The notes under the pieces were generated by a model. That model was not told where the DNA came from. It did no database searches and worked only from the letters and a program-made list of their open reading frames with translations. A stretch of DNA of 64,000 nt from Anadara kagoshimensis (taxonomy: Eukaryota; Mollusca; Bivalvia; Arcoida; Arcidae). A program made the position numbers and the translations under genes. The DNA is taken from the NCBI GenBank assembly GCA_021292105.1, contig CM037869.1:33082835-33146834 (forward strand). Reading direction: 5' to 3'. How positions within the stretch are numbered: the first letter of the stretch is position 1; every line of letters begins with the position of its first letter. This document shows positions 21,301 through 30,306 of the stretch, piece by piece.

Positions 21301-24300
21301 CAGGCTGTGCACTCAGTTCTTCAGTATCGCATGAATATCCAGGAAGGCTAAACTGGAATGCCTTGGACATATTAGAAGCATTGTCTGTTATAATGTTTGA
21401 GATTTTATCGGCAATGTCATAACATGCAACTGCTTCTTCATACTCCTGACGTATGTTTTCTGCACAATGTTTGCCTTTAAAGCGCTTGCAAGAAACCATA
21501 ATGGATTTCATGCACCAATCAAGTATAAAATGGCCAGTTATTCCTAAGAATCCCTTCATTTGACGATTTGACCAAAGATCAATTGTTAAACAGACACTTT
21601 GAACGGAACGTAATTTCTCCTTTATATCAGATTGGATTTCGGAAGATTTTTGTTGTAAAATTTTGGTAGAAAGATGTTTCCTGCTTGGAAGTTGATATTT
21701 GGGGTTCAAGGATTCAATTAAAGTCTTAAAATCAGGGTTCTCAACAACAGAGAGTGGAGTAAGATTGCCAGCAATAAATGACACTAAAGCATTAGTTATC
21801 TGTTTCTGTGTTGGATCACTTGCAGGGTATTTTGTAACTGATGTTGACTTTGTAAAATTGCTGATACTTGATTGGGATGTTGTTGATTCATCATAATTCT
21901 GTTGCATATAGATTTCTCTGTGCTTTCTCTGTAAAAAATTAAAAAAAACTTTAATGTTTTGCTTTATTTAGTACATGTACTGAAGAAAGGCAATTCACCA
22001 ATAAATAAACCTGATTGTCAATAATGATATTTTGATTTAACTCTAATTAGTAGACTTAGTGTCTGTTTAAGTGAGGTGTCAAAATTTGACAAACAATTGT
22101 ATAGCCTAAAGGAAAGTTAATTACAAACAATAGCATTGAGTAATATGTTTGTATTGTACAGTAATTTACTCTTTATTGAGGCTATTTCAATCTTTTAATT
22201 AAATTATGATGTACACAGTACATGTATTCTAGGTTTAATGGGAAAAAGCTTGTTTCTTTGAAGCAAAATTAAAATGATTAATATGATTATAGATTAAAAG
22301 GGAATTCCATTAACTTGATTTCTTCATAAACATTGGATTTTGCAAATAAATTATTACAAAAACTTATTGAAAAATCATTTTCAATTGTATAAATGTCTAA
22401 TAGTCAAGCTCAATTTTCAGTTGCTAATATCAATCACTGTCATAGTTTGCTTTAACCAATACAAGAAATACAACTTACCTTTAAATGTGTCACTAAATTG
22501 GATGTAGTTTTTCCATTCCAAGAAATATATGATTTGCAGTATTTGCAATTTGCCTTGACTGTTGTTCCAGGAGTTGGTGTTTCATCAAGGAAAACAAAGT
22601 GTTGCTTTAAAGCAGACATCCTACTTCGAAAACTAAATCACAATATGCGATTTCAAATAAAATAAACAGTCTATATATGAGACATGTGAACTGTTTTCAA
22701 AAAAAATCATACCCATTTTCTCATTCTTGAGATAGTTTGCCTCAGGGATCATTTATAATATAAAACCTGAGTAGTCTTTCACTGAATTGCTTCAATTATA
22801 AAGAATAGAAGGATAAGTAATTTATTTAACTTAATACTTATTTAATAACCCAAAGCTGTATTCACTCAGCTCAATGCATTCAAATGTTAAGTTTATTAAA
22901 TAATGTAAAAAGGGGAAATACTCCTTAATAATCTATTTTTTATAGAACAATTTTTTTGCAATGTAATCAAAATGTAATCAAAAAGTAATCATGATTACAT
23001 GACTTTTTCACTCAGTAATCGATTACATATGATTACTTGTAATCATAAAATTCAATGATTACTGATTACATGTGATTACTAATGAAAATGTAATCGATTA
23101 CAGCTGATTACGATTACTGATTACGATTACCCCATTTTTTTGATCAGCCAAAAAAGATGGCTGCCAGCACAGAACATAGTTTAACCCTATGGGAATAGCA
23201 TATATTTGCTATCTCCTCTAAAGCTACTGATGCAAATTAAACCAAACTTTATGGGAATGATGTATGGAAGGTCCTTTACTTAGATTGACAAATTCAAATT
23301 GCCCGTTTCATATACAATAAAGGCAAAACACTTTCAAAATCTCGGAAGCTGAAATTTAATTGGACAATAAATGTTACAACAATGGCTCATTCACACATGC
23401 CTCTAAACGGTGTTTCCTCAGATCTCCCACTCCGCGCCTATATCAAAAATGGGGGAGCAAGTGAGAGATGTGATTTTAATCAGATTGAAAAAACTGTGAA
23501 TGGTACATATAGTTCTACAGTGATTTCCTTAGCCATTCTGTCTGATATAAACAGTGCATTTTTTCATCACTGGAATACAAATTTGCTTTAAAAGCATTTT
23601 AGTCAGGTGAGCGATACAGGCTCAGCCACACTGAGCCTCTGGTTTGTTTATTTGGTTTATAACACATGCACAAAAAATACTAAATGTCTATAAAATGGGT
23701 AAAAAATTGAAGTTAATCCTCATGAACTTAATATTTCATGATTGTTTAATTACCTTCTTTTTCTTTGGTCAAGGCACTTTTGTAATTTTCCTTAATATTG
23801 TTTATTAAATCTCTATCTGAAATAACATTTAAAAAATTATATAAAAGTCATTTCATGAACTGATACTGAAAAATATAGGATAGCATACCATTTATCAATT
23901 ATGATATCTGAGGATTTAGCTCTTTCCAGTACACAAAGGGACTCAAATGAATCTAGTTTTACAAAAGGTTTACATTTTCAAAAGATTACATATTTACATT
24001 TGTAAAGTTTTTATTCTATATAGCTCTTTGAGACCATATGTAATTATGGAGCCATAAATATCATTGATCAAGTAATGTCACACAAGTTTTGCTTATGCCT
24101 ATACCTGTGATGATAGTGTGTATTAGTCAGTTTGCTTCAAAGTAATAGTACCATAAACACTATGTCTAGACAGTTCAATGGTTACTCAAAAAAGTTAAGC
24201 ATAAAAAACTTTTACAAAAAGCTTATATCGGATTACATTGCTGATGCTGACAGAATAATAAAGGCAAAAGCTAAATCTTTATGCATAAAACAACTTTATA

Positions 24301-26188
24301 CCAATTTCCAGTTTATATGAAAAAATTAAACATTGGTGTAAATGTTTGACAATAAAAGTTTAATAAAAAGTAAAGTACAACCTCCTGATCTCACACGGTC
24401 TAATGTCGGCTTATCTAACGTGACATTAATGCTTGGTGTACCATCATCAAACTTGATGATGACCTCTTCATAGTAGCTAAAAATTTACATTAGATAAGTG
24501 AATGTGCATGACAAATATTGGACGTCTGATACCCATTTCTGTAATACTGTTCCTATTGAAATGCATTTGAATATGTATACATGTATATTTCTAGGTTTCC
24601 AAAAAATTAAAATAATTAGTAGCCAAATTTCCAAAATTTGAGAAAATATAGTCCTTTTTAAGTATTTTTCCACAAATTCGCTAAAATAGGTTACTTTTTG
24701 AAAGAATTTCTCAAAAATTAGTAGCCAATGGCGAGTATGGCTACCAGGAATGGAAACATAGTATTTGTATTACTACAATGTATATTGTATATATCATCAG
24801 GTCACCACCAAGGTCTTTTGGTCAGGAAATTGTTTAAAAAATAGTCATAAATATATATACTACTATAAAATTTCACTGATAATATACAGAGTCTGAATGA
24901 CTAAAAAAATTACAATAGCCTTATGCTACTCTGCTCAGTCTGCTGCTATAAATGTTAAACCAAAAAGATATAAACATGATAAATAATGTGTGACATATTT
25001 TTCAGTAGTTGCTCAGATTGTACAATGACCAATCCTCTGATCTTTTGATTGAAGTCAGGAACATATTTTTAAAACATATATCTACTAGGCATATCTCATC
25101 ATCTAAAAAGAGTTGAGTCTATCCAAATTTAATTAATAAGTATTTTTTGTGTTTGTCATGACCATATTCAGCTAAGAAAACCAGTTGATCTCAAATTAGA
25201 TTCATAGAATTGTATCAGATTAAAAATTTATTTTTTTAATTCTTATGTATGACTGGCAAAATAGAAATTATCCATTTTTATTTGTACACATACTGAAATT
25301 TTGGAGCAAAACTTTTGAAAAGTAACCTGTCTGTTCTGAATAGCAGTAAAGTAAATTTGTGACCAGCCTGTCCTGTGCATAATGAATTTCAAAGAAAGAA
25401 AAATATGGAAATTTCATACTTAATTATATATATAAATCTTGCAGAGAAAATTTTCCTGGTATAAAGACAGGGCAATTTAATTTGGATTGTACCCTTCTTT
25501 ATGACAAGTATACTTTCTTATTTGCTGAATTTAATTAATTTGAACACCACCTTACTTACAGGCTTAATTATTGCAGTAAGCTTTTCTTCCCCGTTCCCTG
25601 TCTACTATAGATACTTTAGTATTAGTAGGAGTTGGGCGGGGTGCTTGGGCCTAGATCTATGTTTTTTCTGGTACACATTTCACTTACCCCTGCGCAAGTC
25701 ATGATATGCTCAAAGCTAAACTCTCCATAGCCCATACATGCTACTTTCATTTTGGGAACCCAAGTGAAAACACCACATTTTTATTTTTATACATATTACT
25801 TTACATTGGGTTTTATAAGTAAGGTAGCTCAGCTGGTAGAGTGCTTGCTCCGTAAGTGGGATGTTGTGGGTTCGAACCCTGACCGGGTCTGACCCAACTG
25901 CATGTCCCAAGACTTAAAAGTGGGTAGCGACTGTTTTTTTCCCAAGCAATCGGCAATATGAAATGAAAGCCATGGGATTGTCATGAGATGAGAACTTAAA
26001 ACAAACGTACCTTCGTCTAGCTGGCGACGTTTCGATATAAGTGAAATAAGTAGGGCTTTAAACACCATTATTTAATTCAACACTTATAAGTAAGGACCTT
26101 TCACTTCAGAATTTGAATTTGTAAGGTTTTTCACAATTTCATAATCTAATGTTTTTACTTACGAAGTGTTGTTTGCATTTGCATTCAT
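15374..26188 (-). CDS. seven-exon Myb/SANT-like DNA-binding protein gene
   Basis: Exons on -: 26188-26163, 24476-24382, 23816-23754, 17629-17576, 17024-16844, 16511-16384 and 15589-15374. Every junction is GT-AG and all six phases agree, giving 253 aa if one base is dropped. Residues about 80-167 form a Myb/SANT-like (trihelix) domain: 'NWSHSEVMALINAY', 'VWGKISTDLAKEG', 'CEKKWNNLKIRYRTIKD', then 'NWAYFETMDELL'. The intron between exons 5 and 6 splits this domain exactly. The tail from about 207 is a charged helix, 'APVWLEEFMNSQREEREKQ', probably a coiled coil. The start is the first ATG before a GTAAGT donor. Its one defect is nine As (15532-15540, + strand Ts) in exon 7, where eight are needed; this could be an assembly error. 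Intron 3 holds a large repeat with a hAT element. It could be a host gene or a domesticated Harbinger-type Myb protein; binding DNA is inferred from the domain. Confidence 0.8.
18125..19870 (+). repeat. 167-bp tandem array, about 10.5 units
   Basis: Units of about 167 bp start near 18130, 18296, 18464, 18629, 18796, 18961, 19129, 19296, 19463, 19633 and 19800. Alternate units are more alike ('CTCCTCTGAA' versus 'CCTCAGAAATGAC'), so the true period is a dimer of about 334 bp. Shared words are 'AACCAAACTTTACAG', 'AACATGGCTGCCAG' and 'ACATTGGACCCTATG'. The short frames in it recur with the units and are not genes. Confidence 0.9.
19908..19996. promoter_or_regulatory. subterminal palindromes, left side of the hAT
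   Basis: TGTAATCGATTACA occurs three times in under 90 bases, joined by 'CATGATTAC' half-sites. The right end (about 22990-23120) has two more and many 'TGATTACGATTAC' half-sites. hAT transposases commonly bind such clusters; binding here is inferred. Confidence 0.55.
20237..22619 (-). CDS. BED-finger hAT transposase (ZBED-like), two exons
   Basis: Exon 1 is 22619-22479 (47 codons) and exon 2 is 21928-20237, joined by a GTAAGT / TTTTTTACAG intron; together 610 aa with no stop or frameshift. Residues 1-50 are a BED zinc finger: C25-x2-C28 ('CKYC') and H45-x4-H50 ('HLKRKH'), split by the intron. The RNase H-like core has 'CLTIDLWSNRQMKGFLG' (first Asp, about 164), 'NIITDNASNM' (second Asp, about 232) and 'ATRWNSQ' (about 342). 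The C-terminus is the hAT dimerisation region: 'KYWKQN', 'LAKLARTYLAIP', 'TSAPVERLFS'. An acidic insert near 250-270 ('EDENEESELE') separates the two halves. The protein would cut and paste the surrounding element. The intact frame suggests recent activity, although the right terminal repeat is incomplete. It sits in an intron of the Myb/SANT gene on the same strand. Confidence 0.9.
23138..23645 (+). repeat. rest of the 167-bp array and right end of the hairpin element
   Basis: 23138-23290 resumes the array ('AAGATGGCTGCCAGC', 'CAAACTTTATGGGAATG'). 23600-23645 is the right terminal hairpin of the element begun at 18012. Between them is unique DNA with no recognised domain. Confidence 0.65.
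24477..26162 (-). other. intron 1 of the Myb/SANT gene
   Basis: AT-rich intron with a GTAAGT donor (26162-26157) and a TTTTTAG acceptor (before 24476). It contains the SINE at 25815-26075. No other feature was found. Confidence 0.6.
25815..26075 (+). mobile_element. tRNA-derived SINE with conserved 3' tail
   Basis: The head has 'GGTAGCTCAGCTGGTAGAG' (box A) and 'GGGTTCGAACCC' (box B), then 'GGGTCTGACCCAACTG'. The body has 'CCCAAGCAATCGGCA' and 'GACGTTTCGATATAAGTGAA', ending near 'GGGCTTTAAACACC'. The same tail occurs alone at 30575-30660 and 42140-42215, and the same head at 40310-40470. This matches a SINE family I know to be common in bivalves. Confidence 0.75.
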
Positions 26189-26530
26189 CTTAGGAAGAGC
26201 CCAGTAATGGCGTTCGCTTCAAAACGGCAGAATCGAAGATGCAGACGACAGCAGTTGGAGTGAACGAATATTACAGATATAACGGGTTCACTTTATTGTC
26301 ATTATTTTAAACATATAAATGAACAAAAAAGTGAGAAATCATTCTATCTTGACTATCTTTCCAGCAAAAATGCGAGTTTCTGGTCTCCCCTTTGTTTTTC
26401 GTCTAAACGTCCGAGTTCATTATAAAATAAAAACCGAGTGCTTGATTTGGAATTCCGGGTTGTAATCCGCTAAATCAAACTAACTCGAAAAAAGAAAGAT
26501 AAAAAGGAAAAAATCTATTTTCAATTGACA
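26189..26530. promoter_or_regulatory. presumed 5' region of the Myb/SANT gene
   Basis: Lies upstream (on -) of the start codon at 26188. No TATA box or other defined element could be assigned with confidence. Confidence 0.3.
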
Positions 26531-26667
26531 ATTGACGCCATATTGAAATCTGAAGCTAGCATATCATTTTTACGCTAGCAAATTCTACCTAGCTGCTAGC
26601 CTAGCAAACCGTTCAATAGCAAAAATCTACCTAGCGCAACCTAGCCGCTACGCTGCTGAACGCAACC
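26531..26667 (-). repeat. inverted repeat partner of 8087-8190
   Basis: On -, begins GGTTGCGTTCAGCAGCGTAG at 26667, runs through repeated 'CTAGGT/GCTAGC' words and ends CAATATGGCGTCAAT (26545-26531). It is about 33 bp longer than its partner through extra CTAG-rich text. Confidence 0.6.
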
Positions 26668-26863
26668 TGATTTTATTGAAAGTCACGTGATGAAATTGCA
26701 CAATAATATCCGGAATCGGTAACGGACATTGGATCTCGAAAACGACGTATTGGCATGATACTTCACCCTTCTTTTTTATTGTGTTAGTTCCACGAACAAA
26801 CTGTAATTAGAAAAAAGAGAATTTTATTTATTCAATTTATTTACTTATTAATTTTTGTATGAT

Positions 26864-26872
26864 AACAAGAGA
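26864..26872 (+). repeat. 9-bp target-site duplication, left
   Basis: AACAAGAGA directly before the left terminal repeat. The same 9 bases are at 30298-30306, one base (C, 30297) beyond the right repeat. Confidence 0.75.
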
Positions 26873-26913
26873 GCAATATCCGGTAATAGCCCCCTAGGGG
26901 GCTATTTCTTTTT
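26873..26913 (+). repeat. left 41-bp terminal inverted repeat
   Basis: Identical, inverted, to 30256-30296. It holds the CCCCCTAGGGGG-centred palindrome and the ATCCGGTAATAGCCCCCT word that recurs in every internal unit. Confidence 0.85.
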
Positions 26914-27119
26914 CATAGAAAAAAACTAAGGAAATCAATGGGTTGATTAAGATCTGGGTCGTTGAGACGCTTGAAATCAAAAAACGGTCACAACCTACTA
27001 ATCCGGTCACAATTACTCTACATAGACATGATCCAAGCGTCTACATGTATAAACACTGAACTTTCTGTCGAAATACACGGAATAAAACTATAAAACGTTC
27101 ATTTTAAACACTTGGAAAG

Positions 27120-27360
27120 AGTTTTCATCGCTATATATATAATCCGGTAATAGCCCCCTCTACATGTAAAAATAGCGATGAAAACTCTTTCCAAGTGTTT
27201 AAAATGAACGTTTTATAGTTTTATTCCGTGTATTACGGAATAAAATGCATGAAAAACACTAGAAATGAGTCTTCTCTCGCTCTATACATAATCCGGTAAT
27301 AGCCCCCTCTCTATGGGAAAAACGTATTTTTACATGTAGAGGGGCTATTACCGGATTATA
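27120..27360 (-). repeat. inverted-orientation unit(s) at the left of the array
   Basis: From about 27165 to 27300 the sequence is the reverse complement of the main unit: 'AAAACTCTTTCCAAGTG', then 'GAAAAACACTAGAAATGAG', then 'TCTTCTCTCGCTC'. The switch of direction falls on the ATCCGGTAATAGCCCCCT hairpins. Confidence 0.75.
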
Positions 27361-27539
27361 TATATAGTCCGGTCAAAGCCCCCTTTACTTAAAAATGCTT
27401 ATTTCTTTGCGTTTACCCCCCAAAAAATTCCATGCCCCTTTTTTATATGTAGATGTCCCCAAAGAAAACCCTTTCAGACAGTAGGATAGAAAGAATCACG
27501 GAATTAAACCCGTGAAACACTTTGAAACAGTTTTCTCTC

Positions 27540-30090
27540 GCTATATATATAATCCGGTAATAGCCCCCTCTCTATGGGAAAAACGTGTATTTTTACATGT
27601 AGAGGGGCTATAACCGGATTATATATAGAGCGAGAGAAGACTCATTTCTAGTGTTTTTCATGCATTTTATTCCGTAATACACGGAATAAAACTATAAAAC
27701 GTTCATTTTAAACACTTGGAAAGAGTTTTCATCGCTATATAAATGATCCGGTAATAGCCCCCTCTCTATGGGAAAAACGTGTATTTTTACATGTAGAGGG
27801 GGCTATAACCGGATTATATATAGAGCGAGAGAAGACTCATTTCTAGTGTTTTTCATGCATTTTATTCCGTAATACACGGAATAAAACGTTCATTTTAAAC
27901 ACTTGGAAAGAGTTTTCATCGCTATATATATAATCCGGTAATAGCCCCCTCTCTATGGGAAAAACGTGTATTTTTACATGTAGAGGGGGCTATAACCGGA
28001 TTATATATAGAGCGAGAGAAGACTCATTTCTAGTGTTTTTCATGCATTTTATTCCGTAATACACGGAATAAAACTAAAAACGTTCATTTTAAACACTTGG
28101 AAAGAGTTTTCATCGCTATATAAATGATCCGGTAATAGCCCCCTCTCTATGGGAAAACGTGTATTTTACATGTAGAGGGGGCTATAACCGGATTATATAT
28201 AGAGCGAGAGAAGACTCATTTCTAGTGTTTTTCATGCATTTTATTCCGTAATACACGGAATAAAACGTTCATTTTAAACACTTGGAAAGAGTTTTCATCG
28301 CTATATATATAATCCGGTAATAGCCCCTCTCTATGGGAAAAACGTGTATTTTTACATGTAGAGGGGGCTATAACCGGATTATATATAGAGCGAGAGAAGA
28401 CTCATTTCTAGTGTTTTTCATGCATTTTATTCCGTAATACACGGAATAAAACTATAAAACGTTCATTTTAAACACTTGGAAAGAGTTTTCATCGCTATAT
28501 ATATAATCCGGTAATAGCCCCCTCTCTATGGGAAAAACGTGTATTTTTACATGTAGAGGGGGCTATAACCGGATTATATATAGAGCGAGAGAAGACTCAT
28601 TTCTAGTGTTTTTCATGCATTTTATTCCGTAATACACGGAATAAAACGTTCATTTTAAACACTTGGAAAGAGTTTCATCGCTATATATAATCCGGTAATA
28701 GCCCCCCTCTATGGGAAAAACGTGTATTTTTACATGTAGAGGGGGCTATAACCGGATTATATATAGAGCGAGAGAAGACTCATTTCTAGTGTTTTTCATG
28801 CATTTTATTCCGTAATACACGGAATAAAACGTTCATTTTAAACACTTGGAAAGAGTTTTCATCGCTATATATATAATCCGGTAATAGCCCCCTCTCTATG
28901 GGAAAAACGTGTATTTTTACATGTAGAGGGGGCTATAACCGGATTATATATAGAGCGAGAGAAGACTCATTTCTAGTGTTTTTCATGCATTTTATTCCGT
29001 AATACACGGAATAAAACGTTCATTTTAAACACTTGGAAAGAGTTTTCATCGCTATATATATAATCCGGTAATAGCCCCCTCTCTATGGGAAAAACGTGTA
29101 TTTTTACATGTAGAGGGGGCTATAACCGGATTATATATAGAGCGAGAGAAGACTCATTTCTAGTGTTTTTCATGCATTTTATTCCGTAATACACGGAATA
29201 AAACGTTCATTTTAAACACTTGGAAAGAGTTTTCATCGCTATATATATAATCCGGTAATAGCCCCCTCTCTATGGGAAAAACGTGTATTTTTACATGTAG
29301 AGGGGGCTATAACCGGATTATATATAGAGCGAGAGAAGACTCATTTCTAGTGTTTTTCATGCATTTTATTCTGTAATACACGGAATAAAACGTTCATTTT
29401 AAACACTTGGAAAGAGTTTTCATCGCTATATATATAATCCGGTAATAGCCCCCTCTCTATGGGAAAAACGTGTATTTTTACATGTAGAGGGGGCTATAAC
29501 CGGATTATATATAGAGCGAGAGAAGACTCATTTCTAGTGTTTTTCATGCATTTTATTCCGTAATACACGGAATAAAACGTTCATTTTAAACACTTGGAAA
29601 GAGTTTTCATCGCTATATATATAATCCGGTAATAGCCCCCTCTCTATGGGAAAAACGTGTATTTTTACATGTAGAGGGGGCTATAACCGGATTATATATA
29701 GAGCGAGAGAAGACTCATTTCTAGTGTTTTTCATGCATTTTATTCCGTAATACACGGAATAAAACGTTCATTTTAAACACTTGGAAAGAGTTTTCATCGC
29801 TATATATATAATCCGGTAATAGCCCCCTCTCTATGGGAAAAACGTGTATTTTTACATGTAGAGGGGGCTATAACCGGATTATATATAGAGCGAGAGAAGA
29901 CTCATTTCTAGTGTTTTTCATGCATTTTATTCCGTAATACACGGAATGAAACGTTCATTTTAAACACTTGGAAAGAGTTTTCATCGCTATATATATAATC
30001 CGGTTATAGCCCCCTCTCTATGGGAAAAACGTGTATTTTTACATGTAGAGGGGGCTATTACCGGATTATATATAGAGCGAGAGAAGACTC
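27540..30090 (+). repeat. 187-bp palindromic tandem array, about 13 units
   Basis: 'AGAGCGAGAGAAGACTC' recurs 14 times, mostly 186-188 bp apart (for example 28981 to 29168 measured on TTTCATGCAT); two units have an extra TATAAA block. Each unit has two dyads. The long one pairs ATATATAATCCGGTAATAGC with its complement across a loop of about 37 bases. The short one is TTTTATTCCGT with ACGGAATAAAA. Several neighbouring units are identical over more than 150 bp. Confidence 0.9.
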
Positions 30091-30255
30091 TTTCCAGGTG
30101 TGTTTTACCTGTTCACGAATTTTATACCGTGATGTTTTTTATCCAACTGTCTTGTATAGTGTCATTTATAGATTACATTTAAACAAAGCGTCTGAGTGAT
30201 CAAGATCAAATAGATACGCTAAAAAGTAACAAAGTTCGGCAGGTTGTTTTTGGTC

Positions 30256-30296
30256 AAAAAGAAATAGCCCCCTAGGGGGCTATTACCGGATATTGC
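30256..30296 (-). repeat. right 41-bp terminal inverted repeat
   Basis: Perfect inverted match of 26873-26913, followed by C (30297) and the AACAAGAGA duplicate (30298-30306). Confidence 0.85.
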
Positions 30297-30306
30297 CAAC
30301 AAGAGA

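Larger units (their letters stand above)
19884..23134 (-). mobile_element. hAT element with an intact-looking transposase
   Basis: The left end is CAGGGTTGGGGCTGATTAC (19884), a typical hAT start. The right end stops at 'GATTACCCCA' (about 23134), without the expected AACCCTG. The 167-bp repeat resumes right after it, so about 7 terminal bases have been lost or changed. Both ends carry copies of the palindrome TGTAATCGATTACA (three left, two right, some imperfect), probably transposase-binding subterminal sites. I could not define an 8-bp target duplication because both junctions are altered. The insertion interrupts the tandem array, so it is younger than the array. Confidence 0.8.
18012..23645. 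mobile_element. bivalve hairpin-ended repeat element in intron 3
   Basis: The left end is a hairpin (AGCTCACCTGGCC, loop TAAA, GGCCATGTGAGCT) followed by a 'CCGTC/AGTC' run. The right end is CAGGTGAGCGATACAGG and a GCTCAG/CTGAGC hairpin (to about 23640). GCTCACCTG is inverted at the two ends. I recognise this end pair from many bivalve genomes as a very abundant repeat. Its body is the 167-bp tandem array (18125-19870, resuming 23138-23290), split by the hAT at 19884-23134. It carries no gene of its own. Confidence 0.75.
26873..30297. mobile_element. foldback-like element packed with palindromic units
   Basis: A 3.4-kb non-coding element with perfect 41-bp terminal inverted repeats (26873-26913 and 30256-30296) and AACAAGAGA on both sides. 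Each terminal repeat starts GCAATATCCGGTAATAG and contains a 22-bp perfect palindrome centred on CCCCCTAGGGGG (26885-26906, mirrored at the right). The interior is about 13 direct 187-bp units with inverted units at the left. A 9-bp duplication is typical of Mutator-like and foldback elements, but there is no transposase here to decide the family. No open reading frame of note. Confidence 0.8.

Noticed and set aside
26880..26906. Rho-independent-type terminator (GC hairpin and T-run)
   Set aside because: It is the palindrome of the 41-bp terminal inverted repeat in a eukaryotic genome.
27540..30090. CRISPR-like regular spacing of repeats
   Set aside because: The 'spacers' are themselves repeated and palindromic, the host is eukaryotic and no cas gene is present. 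It is a transposon-internal tandem array.
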